DNA from: Ornithinibacter aureus
Lineage (GTDB): Bacteria > Actinomycetota > Actinomycetes > Actinomycetales > Dermatophilaceae
Reading direction: 5' to 3'
DNA length: 64,000 nt
NCBI RefSeq assembly: GCF_009858245.1
Contig: NZ_VMSB01000001.1
Coordinates: forward strand, 310,001 to 374,000
Shown here: one piece after another, positions 42,656 through 53,211 of the stretch
How positions within the stretch are numbered: the stretch's first letter is position 1
Layout of the letters: each line of letters starts with the position of its first letter
Program-made: the position numbers and the translations under genes
The notes under the pieces: model-generated
Seen by the model: the letters and a program-made list of their open reading frames with translations, nothing else
Databases searched by the model: none
What the model was told of the DNA's origin: nothing

Positions 42656-43939
42656 GTGAAGGTCGTCCTCGGCGTTGCCGGTGGCATCGCCGCCTACAAG
42701 GCCGCGTCGCTGCTGCGCCTGTTCACCGAGGCCGGGCACGACGCCACGGTGGTGCCCACCCAGGCCGCGCTGAACTTCGTCGGCGCGGCCACCTGGTCGG
42801 CGTTGTCCGGCAAGCCCGTGCACACCGACGTGTGGTCCGACATCACGGCGGTTCCGCACGTGCGGATCGGCCAGGAAGCCGACCTCGTCGTCGTGGCGCC
42901 GGCCACCGCTGACCTGCTCGCCCGTGCGGCCACCGGGCAGGCGAACGACCTGCTCACGACGGTGCTGCTCACGGCCCGGTGCCCGGTGGTGATGGCGCCC
43001 GCCATGCACACCGAGATGTGGGAGCACGCTGCCACCCAGGCGAACGTCGCGACGCTCAGCGAGCGCGGCATCCACATCGTGCCCCCGGCATCCGGGCGCC
43101 TCACGGGCAGCGACACCGGCCCCGGCCGCCTGCCCGAGCCCGAGGACCTGTTCGCGGTCTGCACCCGCCTCTTCCCGACTCTTCCTGCCGGTGGCGGGGC
43201 AACACGCCGCTCCGACGTGGACTCGGCGGCGGCCGGCAGGAAAGGTCAGGACCTCACGGGCCTGCGAGTGGTCGTGAGCGCCGGGGGCACCCGCGAGCCG
43301 CTCGACCCCGTGCGCTACCTCGGCAACCGCTCGTCCGGCAAGCAGGGGTACGCCCTCGCGCAGGCCGCTGCCGACCGCGGCGCCGACGTCACCCTGGTGT
43401 CGTCGTCGTCTCTGCCCGTGCCGGCCGGCGTCACGCTCGTTCCCGTCGAGACCGCCCTGGAGCTTCAGGCCGCGGTCACGGATGCCGTGCGTGGGGCCGA
43501 CGTCGTCGTCATGGCGGCCGCCGTGGCCGACTTCCGCCCGGCGGCCTATGCCGACCACAAGATCAAGAAGTCGCACGAGGCCGCGGCCGACGGCAGCGCC
43601 GACGAGTCGGCCCCCGTCGTGACCCTGGTGCGAAACCCCGACATCCTCGCCGGGCTCGTCCAGGCCCGGGGGAGTGCCACCACCCCCGTCATCGTGGGGT
43701 TCGCCGCCGAGACCGGTGACGGCGAGGCCTCCGTGCTCGAGCACGGGCGGGCCAAGCTCGCCCGCAAGGACTGTGACCTGCTCGTCGTGAACGAGGTGGG
43801 GGTCGGTGTCACCTTCGGGCAGGACGACAACACCGTGCACATCCTCGAGCGCGGCACCGATCACGTGACCGACATCGGGCCGGCCACGAAGCTCGAGGTC
43901 GCGCACGCGGTCTGGGACGCCGTCACCGACCTCCTCTGA
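42656..43939 (+). CDS. coaBC: Phosphopantothenoylcysteine decarboxylase / synthetase
   Basis: Bifunctional coenzyme A enzyme (427 residues). The N-terminal CoaC flavoprotein domain (about 1-185) has LGVAGGIAAYKAASLLRLF, the FMN motif PATADLLARAATGQANDL and PAMHTEMWEHAATQAN. The C-terminal CoaB domain has SAGGTREPLDPVRYLGNRSS and the CTP-binding KKSHEAA region. The linker near residues 175-200 is variable. It is the last gene of the unit; a long hairpin follows. Confidence 0.95.
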   Translation: MKVVLGVAGGIAAYKAASLLRLFTEAGHDATVVPTQAALNFVGAATWSALSGKPVHTDVWSDITAVPHVRIGQEADLVVVAPATADLLARAATGQANDLLTTVLLTARCPVVMAPAMHTEMWEHAATQANVATLSERGIHIVPPASGRLTGSDTGPGRLPEPEDLFAVCTRLFPTLPAGGGATRRSDVDSAAAGRKGQDLTGLRVVVSAGGTREPLDPVRYLGNRSSGKQGYALAQAAADRGADVTLVSSSSLPVPAGVTLVPVETALELQAAVTDAVRGADVVVMAAAVADFRPAAYADHKIKKSHEAAADGSADESAPVVTLVRNPDILAGLVQARGSATTPVIVGFAAETGDGEASVLEHGRAKLARKDCDLLVVNEVGVGVTFGQDDNTVHILERGTDHVTDIGPATKLEVAHAVWDAVTDLL

Positions 43940-43940
43940 C

Positions 43941-43994
43941 GCACGTATTCCACTCCAGCCACCGGGAAGCAGGTGGCTGGAGTGCAATACGTGC
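43941..43994. terminator. Long bidirectional hairpin terminator
   Basis: Arms 43941-43963 and 43972-43994 pair over 23 bases with a single C-C mismatch (43950 with 43985) and an 8-base loop. It fills the gap between convergent coaBC and the coiled-coil gene and can serve both directions. The stem is less GC-rich than its surroundings. Confidence 0.8.
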
Positions 43995-44001
43995 GGGTGG
44001 G

Positions 44002-45198
44002 TCAGCGGCGGGCCGAAGCCTTGGCCTTGCGAGCGGTACCCGGCACGCGGACCTGCTCGTCCGAGCCCTGGTCGGCCGCCGGCTCCTCGGTCTCGGCGGT
44101 CTCGGATGCCGTGTGGTCGCCTTCGGCGGTGTCGGATGCCGTGTGGTCGGCCTCGACCTCGGCGCTGGCCTCGCTCGCGTCCTCGGACCCAACCGTCGGG
44201 ACCTGCTCGGCGTCCTGCTCCGGAGCCTGCTCCGCGGGAGCGTCGGCGCCGGCCGCGGCATCCAGGGCGGTGACCGCGGCCGGACCACCGAGGGTGGCGA
44301 GCATGTTGCGCACGTTGCTCAGCTGGGCGGTGATGCTGTCACGGCGTGCCGTCGCAGCGTTGAGCTCACGCTCGGAGTCCCGGCGCACCCGCTCGGCCTG
44401 CTCCTTGGCCGACGCGACGAGCGCGGCTGCCTCAGAGCGGGCGGCGTCGAGCACGCGCGCGGCCTCCTGCGCCGCCGCCGCGCGGTCCTGCTCGGCCTCG
44501 CGAGCCAGCAGGTCGGCGCGCTCCTGGACGGCAGCCAGGGCCTGGTCCTGCTTGGCCATCTGGCCGGTGAAGTCTGCGGTGGCCTTCTCCCGCCGCTCGG
44601 CGAGGGTGCGCTCGAAGTCCGCGGCGGAAGCGGCCGCGGTGGCCCGCTGCTTCTCGAAGTAGGCCTCGGCCTCCTCGCGGCGGGCCGCAGCCTCGCGGGC
44701 GGCGTCGTCCACGATCGAGTCGGCCTCCTGCTTGGCACGGGCCAGGGCCTGCTCGGCGTCCACGTCGGCGCGCGAGCGGCGGTCCTCGGCGTACCTGTCG
44801 GCCTCGGACCGCGCCAAAGCGGCGGCCTCATCGGCGGCAAAGCGGGTCTGGCCGGCCTCCTCCTCGGCGGTGGCGCGAATGGCGGCGGCCTCCTCGTCAG
44901 CCAGCGTGAGGATCGAGCCGATCCGCTCCCCGAGGTCGGCGAACGACGGGCTCGACGCCCGCCGGGCCTGCTCCTCGAGCTCTGCCACGCTGCGCCGCTG
45001 GCCGTCGACCTCCTGCATGAGCGCGTCGTGCGACTGGCGCAGCTTGGTCAGCGACACCGAGGCGGCGGCGGCCTCCTGCTGGGCGGCCTCAGCCGCCTGT
45101 CGGGCCGCGTCGGCGGCCTGCCGCAGCGCACTGACGTGCTGGTCGACCGTCGCGGGGTCGTACCCGCGGAAGACGGTGGGGAACTCGGGCTGGTTCAT
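44002..45198 (-). CDS. Scy/FilP/DivIVA-like coiled-coil protein
   Basis: A 398-residue protein. The first 20 residues (FPTVFRGYDPATVDQHV) match the N-terminal membrane/curvature-binding domain of DivIVA-family proteins. An almost unbroken Ala/Glu/Arg-rich coiled coil follows to about residue 310, as in the polar-growth proteins Scy and FilP of Streptomyces. The C-terminal 80 residues are acidic and disordered and include two copies of a 10-residue unit, DHTASDTAEG and DHTASETAET, encoded 30 bases apart. It overlaps its upstream partner by one base (TGATG). Probably a cytoskeletal scaffold at the pole or septum; this is inferred from architecture. Confidence 0.78.
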   Translation of the reverse strand: MNQPEFPTVFRGYDPATVDQHVSALRQAADAARQAAEAAQQEAAAASVSLTKLRQSHDALMQEVDGQRRSVAELEEQARRASSPSFADLGERIGSILTLADEEAAAIRATAEEEAGQTRFAADEAAALARSEADRYAEDRRSRADVDAEQALARAKQEADSIVDDAAREAAARREEAEAYFEKQRATAAASAADFERTLAERREKATADFTGQMAKQDQALAAVQERADLLAREAEQDRAAAAQEAARVLDAARSEAAALVASAKEQAERVRRDSERELNAATARRDSITAQLSNVRNMLATLGGPAAVTALDAAAGADAPAEQAPEQDAEQVPTVGSEDASEASAEVEADHTASDTAEGDHTASETAETEEPAADQGSDEQVRVPGTARKAKASARR

Positions 45199-46643
45199 CA
45201 GGACTCCTGGTTGGGCGGGGTTTGTTGGGGCGGAAGGTCTTCGGGCACGGCCAGGGCGTCGATGACCCCTGAGAGGCTGCCGAGCTGGGCGGTGATGGCG
45301 TCACGGCGCGCTGCGAGGGTGTGCACCTCGGCACGAGCCCGCTCGACGGCCGCTTGGGCCTCGGCCCGAACGGCCTCGGCCCGGACCCTGGCCTCCTCGG
45401 AGGTCCGCAGGATCTCGGCCCGGGCGGCGCGGTGGTGCTCGTGGGCTTCTCGGTGCATGCGCTCGACGTCGACGGCGGCCCGTTCCCGAACCAGGGCAGC
45501 ACCCTGTTCGGCCTCGGTCGTTCGACGGGTTGCCCGCTCGAGCGCCTCCTCGGCACGCTGCTGCGCCTCGTCGACGACCCGCTGGGACTCGCGCGCGGCC
45601 GCCTCGCGGGTACGGACGGCATCCGCCTGCGCCTCGGCGAGGACGGCCTCGGCCTGCTCACGCAGCCGCCGCGCCTCGGACTCGGCCTCGGCGAGGCGGT
45701 CGGCTCCCTTGGCCGTCGCCGCAGCGAGCAGGGTCTGCACCTGCTGTCGATGGGCGCGCGAGCGATCAGCGAGGTCGCGGTGGTGGGCGCGGGCCCGATC
45801 CTCGGCGTCGGAGCGTGCACCCGTGACGAGGTCGCGCACCGTGGCCTGCGCCCAGGCCAGGTGCGCCTGAGCGGCAGCCATGACGGAGTCTGCCTCCGCT
45901 CGCGCGTCGGCCAGCAGTTCGTCGGCGCGGGCCGAGGCCGCGCCCACCAATGACTCCGCCTCCGCGCGGGATGCCTCGTCACGCTCGGTGATCTCGGCCA
46001 GCACCTGCGCTGCCCGGGCCTGCGCCTCTCCCCGGTGCATGAGGGAGAACTGCTCCGCCTCGCGGCGCAGACCGTCGAGCTCGGCCAGCGTGCTCTCACG
46101 AAGGGTGTTCAGCTCGGTGGTGTGGGCGGTGTGCTCGCTGCTCCATCGCTGCTGGTGGGCCCGCTCGTCGTCGGCCAGCCGGGCGAGCGTCTTCTCGTGC
46201 TCGCGACGGGCCTGCTCGAGGATCGCCTCGGCGTCGGACCGGGCCTGCGTCAGCTCGGCCTGGGCCTGCTCGGTCGCGACGCTCAGGGCCTCGTCGCTGG
46301 CCTTGGTCGCCCGCGCTCGCAGCAGCGCGGCCTGGTCGGCGGCGTCGGCGAGCATGATCTCGACCTCGGCCCGGGTCTCCTCGAGCCGACGGGACGCCTC
46401 GGCCCGGGCGGCGGCGATCCCGGCACGCAGGTCATCGAGCTCGTGGCCGGCCTCCTGCGCCTGCGCGCGAAGGCGAGTGGCCTCGTCGCGGGCGGAGGCC
46501 ACCTCACGGTGGGCCTCCAGCCGCAGGTCGTCGGCCAGCAGCTGCGCACGGGTCAGCAGGGACAACGCTTCCGCGGCGGGGTCCGCGGAGGCAGCGCCTC
46601 CGGCGTCCCCGACCGCCCCAGGGCTCACCGAACGGTCTGACAC
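45198..46643 (-). CDS. Second Scy/FilP-like coiled-coil protein
   Basis: A 481-residue protein, nearly all coiled coil (about residues 25-460), rich in Ala, Glu, Arg, with a C-terminus ([21 protein letters not shown]) that parallels the downstream protein's ITAQLSNVRNMLATLGG. The shared ending suggests a duplication. Unlike the partner it lacks the DivIVA-type FRGYDP start. I place the start at GTG 46643; the open frame continues to 47597 antisense to metK, which is shadow coding. No clear ribosome binding site supports this start, so the N-terminus is uncertain. It is divergent from metK. Confidence 0.72.
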   Translation of the reverse strand: MSDRSVSPGAVGDAGGAASADPAAEALSLLTRAQLLADDLRLEAHREVASARDEATRLRAQAQEAGHELDDLRAGIAAARAEASRRLEETRAEVEIMLADAADQAALLRARATKASDEALSVATEQAQAELTQARSDAEAILEQARREHEKTLARLADDERAHQQRWSSEHTAHTTELNTLRESTLAELDGLRREAEQFSLMHRGEAQARAAQVLAEITERDEASRAEAESLVGAASARADELLADARAEADSVMAAAQAHLAWAQATVRDLVTGARSDAEDRARAHHRDLADRSRAHRQQVQTLLAAATAKGADRLAEAESEARRLREQAEAVLAEAQADAVRTREAAARESQRVVDEAQQRAEEALERATRRTTEAEQGAALVRERAAVDVERMHREAHEHHRAARAEILRTSEEARVRAEAVRAEAQAAVERARAEVHTLAARRDAITAQLGSLSGVIDALAVPEDLPPQQTPPNQES

Positions 46644-46710
46644 GACGCTTATGGTCTCATCCCCCGAGCGACCACGTGGCCGCGAGTCGGTGGAACTGCA
46701 CCGCCGCCCG

Positions 46711-46716
46711 TAGAAT
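46711..46716 (+). promoter_or_regulatory. metK -10 box
   Basis: TAGAAT, 59 bases before the metK GTG. The leader contains a GAAGGAG ribosome binding site but no recognisable SAM riboswitch. Confidence 0.45.
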
Positions 46717-46775
46717 CTCGTGGGCAGTTGCACACACCGCTGCCACCACGTCCGCCCCACCTGAAGGAGACCTGC

Positions 46776-47996
<1,221 letters not shown>

Positions 47997-48019
47997 CGCG
48001 AACGACCCGTCGTCCACAG

Positions 48020-48058
48020 GCGGAGCCCATCGATCCCCCCGGGGTCGGTGGGCTCCGC
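48020..48058 (+). terminator. metK terminator hairpin abutting the priA promoter
   Basis: GCGGAGCCCA (48020-48029) pairs perfectly with TGGGCTCCGC (48049-48058), and the interior (GATCCCC/GGGGTC) extends the stem. Its last base touches the priA -10 box at 48059, leaving no space between units. Confidence 0.65.
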
Positions 48059-48064
48059 TAGTTT
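48059..48064 (+). promoter_or_regulatory. -10 box of a probable leaderless priA transcript
   Basis: TAGTTT ends six bases before ATG 48071. The -35 region would lie within the metK hairpin. Confidence 0.45.
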
Positions 48065-48070
48065 CGGCGC

Positions 48071-50104
48071 ATGGCAGCGACCGGCGACCCGACGAGCGAG
48101 GTGCTCCCGGTGGCCCTGGTCCAGGTCGACACCGGTCTGGCCCACCTCGACCGGCCGTTCGAGTACACCGTGCCGACCTCGTTGGCCGACACCGCGCTCT
48201 TGGGGGTGCGGGTCAAGGTGCGCTTCGCCGGGCAGGACCTCTCCGGCTTCGTGCTCGACCGGCGCGCGGATGCCGAACACCTCGGCCGGCTCAGCCCCCT
48301 CCGCCGGGTCGTGTCGCCCGAACCGGTGCTCACCCCGGCGGTGCTGCGTGCCGCCCGCGTCGTCGCCGACCACTACGCCGGGTCACTCGGCGACGTGTTG
48401 CGCCTCGCGGTCCCACCCAGGCACGCCGCCGCCGAGAAGGTCCTTCCGGTCTCGCCGCCGGACCCGGCCGACCGACCCCCACTGCCGGATCGGATGCCGG
48501 CCGCCTGGCTCCCGTACCCCGCGGGCCCCGCGTTCCTCACCCACGTGGGTGCGGGAGGTGCGCCGGCCGCATCCCTGCTCGTCGTCCCCTCCACCGACCC
48601 GGACGGTGACTGGCCGATGCTGCTGGCCCAGGCCGCGCGCACGGCCGTCGAGGGTGGTCGCGGGGCGGTCATCGTCGTGCCCGACCATCGTGACGTCGTG
48701 CGGGTCGAGGCCGCGCTGATCCGCTCGCTCGGCACCGGTCGGCACACCCGGCTCACGGCCGACCAGGGCCCGCAGGCCCGGTACACCGCCTACCTCAAGG
48801 CGCTGCGCGGTCACGCCCAGGTGGTCGTCGGCACGAGGGCGGCGGCCTTCGCCCCGGTCCGGGACCTCGGCCTCGTCGCCTGGTGGGACGACGGTGACGA
48901 CCTGCTCGACGAACCCAGAGCGCCCTACCCGCACGTGCGTGAGGTGCTGCTCGCGCGGGCGGCCGACGAGGGCGCTGCCGTCCTGGCCGCCGCGTACTCG
49001 CGGTCGGTGGCCGTGGCCGACCTCGTGTCCCGGGGCGTGCTGACCCCGGTCGAGGCGCCCCGGGCGGTGGTGCGGGCGGCCGCCGCGTCGGTGCGCGTGG
49101 CCGGTGAGGGGCACGACGCCGACCGCGACCCGGCGGTCGCTGCGGCCCACCTGCCGAGTCTGGCGTGGCGCACGGCGAAGGAGGCGCTGGCCCACGGCCC
49201 GGTGCTCGTGCAGGTGCCCCGGCGCGGCTACCTGCCGTCGCTGTCGTGCCAGACCTGCCGTCGACCGGCTCGGTGCTCGGCGTGCGCCGGTCCGTTGGCG
49301 CTGGCGGGGCCGCAGGGTCCGACGTCGTGCCGATGGTGCGGCCGGGTCGAGACGGCGTTCAGCTGTCCGGCCTGCGGCGGGCACGCGCTGCGGTCGGCAG
49401 TCGTCGGTGCACGTCGTACGGCGGAGGAGCTGGGACGGGCGTTCCCCGGTGTGCCCGTCGAACGCTCCGGGGCAGGCACGGTGCTCGACGTCGTCAAGGC
49501 AGGTCCGCGGCTGGTCGTCTCGACCCCGGGTGCCGAGCCGGTGGCCCCGGAGGGCTACGCCGCGGCGCTGCTGCTCGACGCCTGGGCGCTGCTCGACCGG
49601 CCGACTCTCCTGGCAGGGGAGGAGGCCCTGCGCCGGTGGCTCGCGGCAGCGGCACTCGTGCGGGCGGCGTCCCGCGGGGGGCGCATCGTGCTCGCGGGTG
49701 CACCGACCGAGGTGTCGGTACCCGCCGTCGAGGCGCTGGTGCGGTGGGACCCCACCTGGTTCGCCGAGCGCGAACTCACCGAGCGGCACGAGCTGTCGCT
49801 GCCCCCCGCGGCCCGGCTGGCCACCCTCACCGGGCCGCGCGCCGCGCTGGAGCGGTCGCTCGAGGAGGTGGCGCTTCCGGCTTCCGCCGCGGTGCTCGGG
49901 CCGTTGCCACACGCGGGCGGCCCCGTCAGCGCCGGGCGTGCTGGCGCGGCCCCCCAGGAGCGCTGGCGAACGATCATCACCGTCCCACGGCCCGATGGCC
50001 CCGACCTCACGCGCGAACTCGCGGCGATGAGGGCACGGGCCTCCGCCCGCAAGGACCCCGACCCCGTCACGGTGCGGGTCGACCCCCCAGACCCCACGAC
50101 GTGA
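48071..50104 (+). CDS. priA: Primosomal protein N' (PriA), helicase motifs degenerate
   Basis: A 677-residue PriA-type replication restart protein. The N-terminal DNA-binding domain (ALVQVDTGLAHLDRPFEYTVP; GVRVKVRFAGQDLSGFV) is clear. The central zinc-binding insertion has paired Cys: CQTCRRPARCSACAG, CRWCG and CPACGG. The Walker A motif (GVTGSGKT in E. coli) is replaced by VVPSTDPDGDWPM, and the DEAH box is also lost (AWWDDGDDLL). This agrees with actinobacterial PriA proteins described as lacking helicase motifs. It probably acts as a structural primosome protein. def follows after 36 bases with its own promoter. Confidence 0.9.
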   Translation: MAATGDPTSEVLPVALVQVDTGLAHLDRPFEYTVPTSLADTALLGVRVKVRFAGQDLSGFVLDRRADAEHLGRLSPLRRVVSPEPVLTPAVLRAARVVADHYAGSLGDVLRLAVPPRHAAAEKVLPVSPPDPADRPPLPDRMPAAWLPYPAGPAFLTHVGAGGAPAASLLVVPSTDPDGDWPMLLAQAARTAVEGGRGAVIVVPDHRDVVRVEAALIRSLGTGRHTRLTADQGPQARYTAYLKALRGHAQVVVGTRAAAFAPVRDLGLVAWWDDGDDLLDEPRAPYPHVREVLLARAADEGAAVLAAAYSRSVAVADLVSRGVLTPVEAPRAVVRAAAASVRVAGEGHDADRDPAVAAAHLPSLAWRTAKEALAHGPVLVQVPRRGYLPSLSCQTCRRPARCSACAGPLALAGPQGPTSCRWCGRVETAFSCPACGGHALRSAVVGARRTAEELGRAFPGVPVERSGAGTVLDVVKAGPRLVVSTPGAEPVAPEGYAAALLLDAWALLDRPTLLAGEEALRRWLAAAALVRAASRGGRIVLAGAPTEVSVPAVEALVRWDPTWFAERELTERHELSLPPAARLATLTGPRAALERSLEEVALPASAAVLGPLPHAGGPVSAGRAGAAPQERWRTIITVPRPDGPDLTRELAAMRARASARKDPDPVTVRVDPPDPTT

Positions 50105-50127
50105 CCTGCGGACCACGGCATCACGCC

Positions 50128-50133
50128 TAGACT
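50128..50133 (+). promoter_or_regulatory. -10 box of a probable leaderless def transcript
   Basis: TAGACT ends seven bases before GTG 50141. No Shine-Dalgarno sequence is present. Confidence 0.5.
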
Positions 50134-50140
50134 CCCCGGC

Positions 50141-50683
50141 GTGAGTGTCACCCCCATCCGGCTGTTCGGCGACCCGGTCCTACGCACCCCGGCCGAGCCG
50201 GTCGTCGACTTCGACGCCGAGCTGCGGCGTCTGGTCACCGACCTGACCGACACGATGCTCGACGCCGGGGGAGCGGGTCTCGCGGCACCGCAGCTGGGGG
50301 TCGGCCTGCGGGTGTTCACCTACCACGTCGACGGCGTCATCGGGCACCTCGTCAACCCCGACCTCAGCCTCGGCGACGAGCAGGAGAGCGAGCTCGAGGG
50401 GTGCCTGTCGATCCCCGGCGTGCACGTCGAGACCCCCCGTGCGGTGCAGGTCGTCGCCCGCGGGTGGACGATGCACGGCGAGCCGGTGACCGTCGAGGGC
50501 ACCTACCTGCTCGCACGGGCCGTGCAGCACGAGACCGACCACCTCGACGGCATCCTCTTCATCGACCGGCTCGATCCGGAGCAGCGCCGCGAGGCCATGC
50601 GCCTCATCCGTGAGGCCGACTGGGGGGCGACCCCGCCCGTGGTCCGCACCAGCCCGCACGCCGGCGCCTTCGGGAGGCGTTGA
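50141..50683 (+). CDS. def: Peptide deformylase
   Basis: Removes the formyl group from new proteins. The 180-residue metalloenzyme has all three motifs: GAGLAAPQ (residues 44-51), EGCLS with metal ligand Cys88, and HETDH with ligands His130 and His134 and catalytic Glu131. GTG 50141 is seven bases after TAGACT. fmt, which formylates initiator tRNA, starts one base after the stop, so the paired reactions are coupled genetically. Confidence 0.96.
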   Translation: MSVTPIRLFGDPVLRTPAEPVVDFDAELRRLVTDLTDTMLDAGGAGLAAPQLGVGLRVFTYHVDGVIGHLVNPDLSLGDEQESELEGCLSIPGVHVETPRAVQVVARGWTMHGEPVTVEGTYLLARAVQHETDHLDGILFIDRLDPEQRREAMRLIREADWGATPPVVRTSPHAGAFGRR

Positions 50684-50684
50684 G

Positions 50685-51653
50685 ATGCGCCTCGTGTTCG
50701 CGGGAACCCCGCAGACGGCGGTGCCCTCGCTGCTCGCGCTGCTCTCCTCCGCGCACGACGTCGTCGCCGTGGTGACCCGCCCCGACGCCCGCTCCGGCAG
50801 GGGCCGCACCCTCGCGCCGTCACCCGTCAAGCAGGTGGCGCTCGAGCACGGCCTCGACGTGCTCACCCCTGTCTCACCCCGGGACCCCGACTTCCAGGCG
50901 CGCCTCGTCGAGCTCGATCCCGACTGCTGCCCGGTCGTCGCCTACGGCGCCCTCGTGCCCCGCGCGGCACTCGAGGTGCCGCGGGTCGGCTGGGTCAACC
51001 TGCACTTCTCGCTGCTCCCGGCCTGGCGTGGGGCCGCCCCCGTGCAGCGCGCGATCATGGCGGGTGACGACGTCACGGGCGCCACGACCTTCCTGCTCGA
51101 GGAAGGGCTCGACACCGGGCCGGTGCTCGGCACCCTCACCGAGACGGTGCGCCCGAGCGACACCAGCGGCATCCTGCTCGACCGCCTCGCCCACGCCGGC
51201 GCCGGCCTGCTCGTCGCGACCATGGACGGCATCGCCGACGGATCGCTGCGCGCCGTGCCCCAGCCCGACGACGGCGTCAGCCACGCCCCGAAGCTCACGA
51301 CCGACGAGGCGCAGGTGCGGTGGGGGCTGCCCGCCCACGTCGTCGACCGGCACGTGCGCGGCTGCACCCCTGCCCCGGGCGCCTGGACGACCTTTCGCGG
51401 TGAACGCGTCAAGCTCGGGCCCGTCGGGCTCGCCACGGCAGCAGCAGGGATGCCGTCCGCGGACTCCGGGGACGCACCCTCCCTCACGCTCGCCCCCGGT
51501 GAGCTGCACGTCACCAAACGCTCGGTGCTCGTCGGCACCGGGTCCACCCCCGTCGAGCTGCGGGAGGTGCTTCCCCCCGGCAAGAAGGAGATGGCGGCGC
51601 CCGACTGGGCTCGCGGCGTCCGGATCACCTCAGGAGAACGTTTCGATGGCTGA
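50685..51653 (+). CDS. fmt: Methionyl-tRNA formyltransferase
   Basis: Formylates Met-tRNAi using 10-formyl-THF; 322 residues. The N-terminal transformylase fold opens [16 protein letters not shown], and the folate site is in [21 protein letters not shown], including the His before SLLP. The C-terminal domain (from about 205) is OB-like and binds tRNA. ATG 50685 starts one base after def. The stop overlaps the methyltransferase gene by eight bases. Confidence 0.95.
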   Translation: MRLVFAGTPQTAVPSLLALLSSAHDVVAVVTRPDARSGRGRTLAPSPVKQVALEHGLDVLTPVSPRDPDFQARLVELDPDCCPVVAYGALVPRAALEVPRVGWVNLHFSLLPAWRGAAPVQRAIMAGDDVTGATTFLLEEGLDTGPVLGTLTETVRPSDTSGILLDRLAHAGAGLLVATMDGIADGSLRAVPQPDDGVSHAPKLTTDEAQVRWGLPAHVVDRHVRGCTPAPGAWTTFRGERVKLGPVGLATAAAGMPSADSGDAPSLTLAPGELHVTKRSVLVGTGSTPVELREVLPPGKKEMAAPDWARGVRITSGERFDG

Positions 51654-53184
51654 GCGCGAGCACCACGACCGCGGCGGTTCCCGCCCGCAGCGGCGCGACG
51701 ACCGCGCAGGTGGCCGACCGGCATCCGGTGGGCGTGGTCCACGGGCGCGCAGCGCCACGGCACCCTCCCAGCGCACCAAGCGGGCCGAGCCGACCCGGTT
51801 CGCCGCCTACACGCTGCTGCGCTCCGTGGCCGAGGGGGGCTACGCCAACCTCGAGCTGCCCGACATCCTTCGACGCCACCACCTCGCGGGCCGCGACGCC
51901 GCCTTCGCCACCGAGCTGGCCTTCGGCACGATTCGGTGGCAGGGCTTCTACGACGCCGTCATCGCGCAGGCCGCCGGCCGGCCGACCGACCGCATCGACC
52001 CCCAGGTGCTCGATGTGGTGCGGCTCGGGGCCCACCAGCTCATGGGGATGCGGGTCTCGACGCACGCCGCGGCCGACCAGACCGTGGGCTTGTCCAAGGT
52101 CGTGGCGGGGGCCGGGGCGGGCAGCTTCGTCAACGCGGTCATGCGACGGATGAGCGAGAAGACCCTCGAGCAGTGGCAGGAGGCGGTCGTCCTCGAAGGT
52201 GGGGGAGTGGACGCCCTCGCTGTGCTCCACAGCCACCCGCAGTGGGTCGTCTCCGCGTTGCGGGCCGCCCTGCTCGGGCACGGACGAGCCACCGCCGAGA
52301 CGATCGACACCGAGCTCGAGGCGCTCCTGGCCGCCGACAACGACCCGCCCCGGGTCCACCTCGTCGCCCGGCCCGGCCTGTCGGACGTGGACGAGCTGCT
52401 CTCCTGCGCGCAGGCCTGCAAGAGCACCCTCTCCCCGCACGGGGTGGTGCTCGACAGCGGTGACCCCGGCTCCGTCGCAGCCGTGCGGCAGGGTCGGGCG
52501 TCGGTGCAGGACGAGGGCTCGCAGCTCGTGGCCCTGGCCCTCGCGGCGGCCGAGGTCGGCCCCGACGTCCCGGACCGGTGGCTCGACCTGTGCGCGGGCC
52601 CGGGCGGCAAGGCCGGTGTGCTCGGCGCGATGGCGGTGCAGCACGGTGCTGACCTCACCGCCGTCGAGGTGACCCCCCACCGTGCCGACCTCGTGCGCGC
52701 CACCCTCGCTGCCCTGACGCGGCACGCCGAGTCGGTCGGCCAGCGCGTCGAGGTGCGCACCGCCGACGGGCGTGACGTGGGCACGGACGAGCCGGGCGCC
52801 CACGGCAAGGTGCTCGTCGACGCCCCGTGCACCGGGTTGGGCGCGCTGCGCCGCCGCCCCGAGGCGCGATGGCGCCGCCAGCCCTCGGACGTCGCCGAGC
52901 TGGCTCCGCTCCAGCGGGCGCTGCTGACCTCGGCCCTGGCCGCGGTGGCGCCCGGAGGAGTCGTCGCGTACGCCACGTGCAGCCCGCACGTCGCGGAGAC
53001 CCGGTTCGTCGTCTCCGACGTGCTGAAGAAGCACCCCGACGTCGAGCTCGTCGATGCCCGGCCGCTGTTCACCGACGCCTCGGGGGCGCCCCTCGACGGG
53101 CTCGGTGACGGGCCGTACGTGCAGCTGTGGCCGCACCTCCACGGCACCGACGCCATGTTCTTCGCCCTGCTCCGTCGCCGCTGA
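51646..53184 (+). CDS. rsmB: RsmB-like 16S rRNA (cytosine-5) methyltransferase
   Basis: SAM-dependent rRNA methyltransferase of the RsmB/NOL1/NOP2 family; 512 residues. A basic disordered leader (1-45) precedes an NusB-like RNA-binding domain (about 50-185: [33 protein letters not shown]). The methyltransferase domain has SAM motif [18 protein letters not shown], the [18 protein letters not shown] loop with one key Cys, and YATCSPH with the second. It overlaps fmt, an arrangement seen also in E. coli (def-fmt-rsmB). Confidence 0.94.
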   Translation: MAEREHHDRGGSRPQRRDDRAGGRPASGGRGPRARSATAPSQRTKRAEPTRFAAYTLLRSVAEGGYANLELPDILRRHHLAGRDAAFATELAFGTIRWQGFYDAVIAQAAGRPTDRIDPQVLDVVRLGAHQLMGMRVSTHAAADQTVGLSKVVAGAGAGSFVNAVMRRMSEKTLEQWQEAVVLEGGGVDALAVLHSHPQWVVSALRAALLGHGRATAETIDTELEALLAADNDPPRVHLVARPGLSDVDELLSCAQACKSTLSPHGVVLDSGDPGSVAAVRQGRASVQDEGSQLVALALAAAEVGPDVPDRWLDLCAGPGGKAGVLGAMAVQHGADLTAVEVTPHRADLVRATLAALTRHAESVGQRVEVRTADGRDVGTDEPGAHGKVLVDAPCTGLGALRRRPEARWRRQPSDVAELAPLQRALLTSALAAVAPGGVVAYATCSPHVAETRFVVSDVLKKHPDVELVDARPLFTDASGAPLDGLGDGPYVQLWPHLHGTDAMFFALLRRR

Positions 53185-53198
53185 GGACCGTCACGGCC

Positions 53199-53204
53199 TA
53201 GGGT
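53199..53204 (+). promoter_or_regulatory. -10 box of a probable leaderless rpe transcript
   Basis: TAGGGT ends seven bases before GTG 53212 and overlaps the alternative start GTG 53203. This argues for 53212 as the true start. Confidence 0.5.
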
Positions 53205-53211
53205 GTCGCCC

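Noticed and set aside
44090-44160. Short direct repeat as a mobile or CRISPR-like repeat
   Set aside because: It is only two 30-base units encoding a duplicated 10-residue acidic segment in the coiled-coil protein tail.
46644-46775. SAM riboswitch upstream of metK
   Set aside because: None of the conserved SAM-I or SAM-II core sequences can be found in the 130-base leader.
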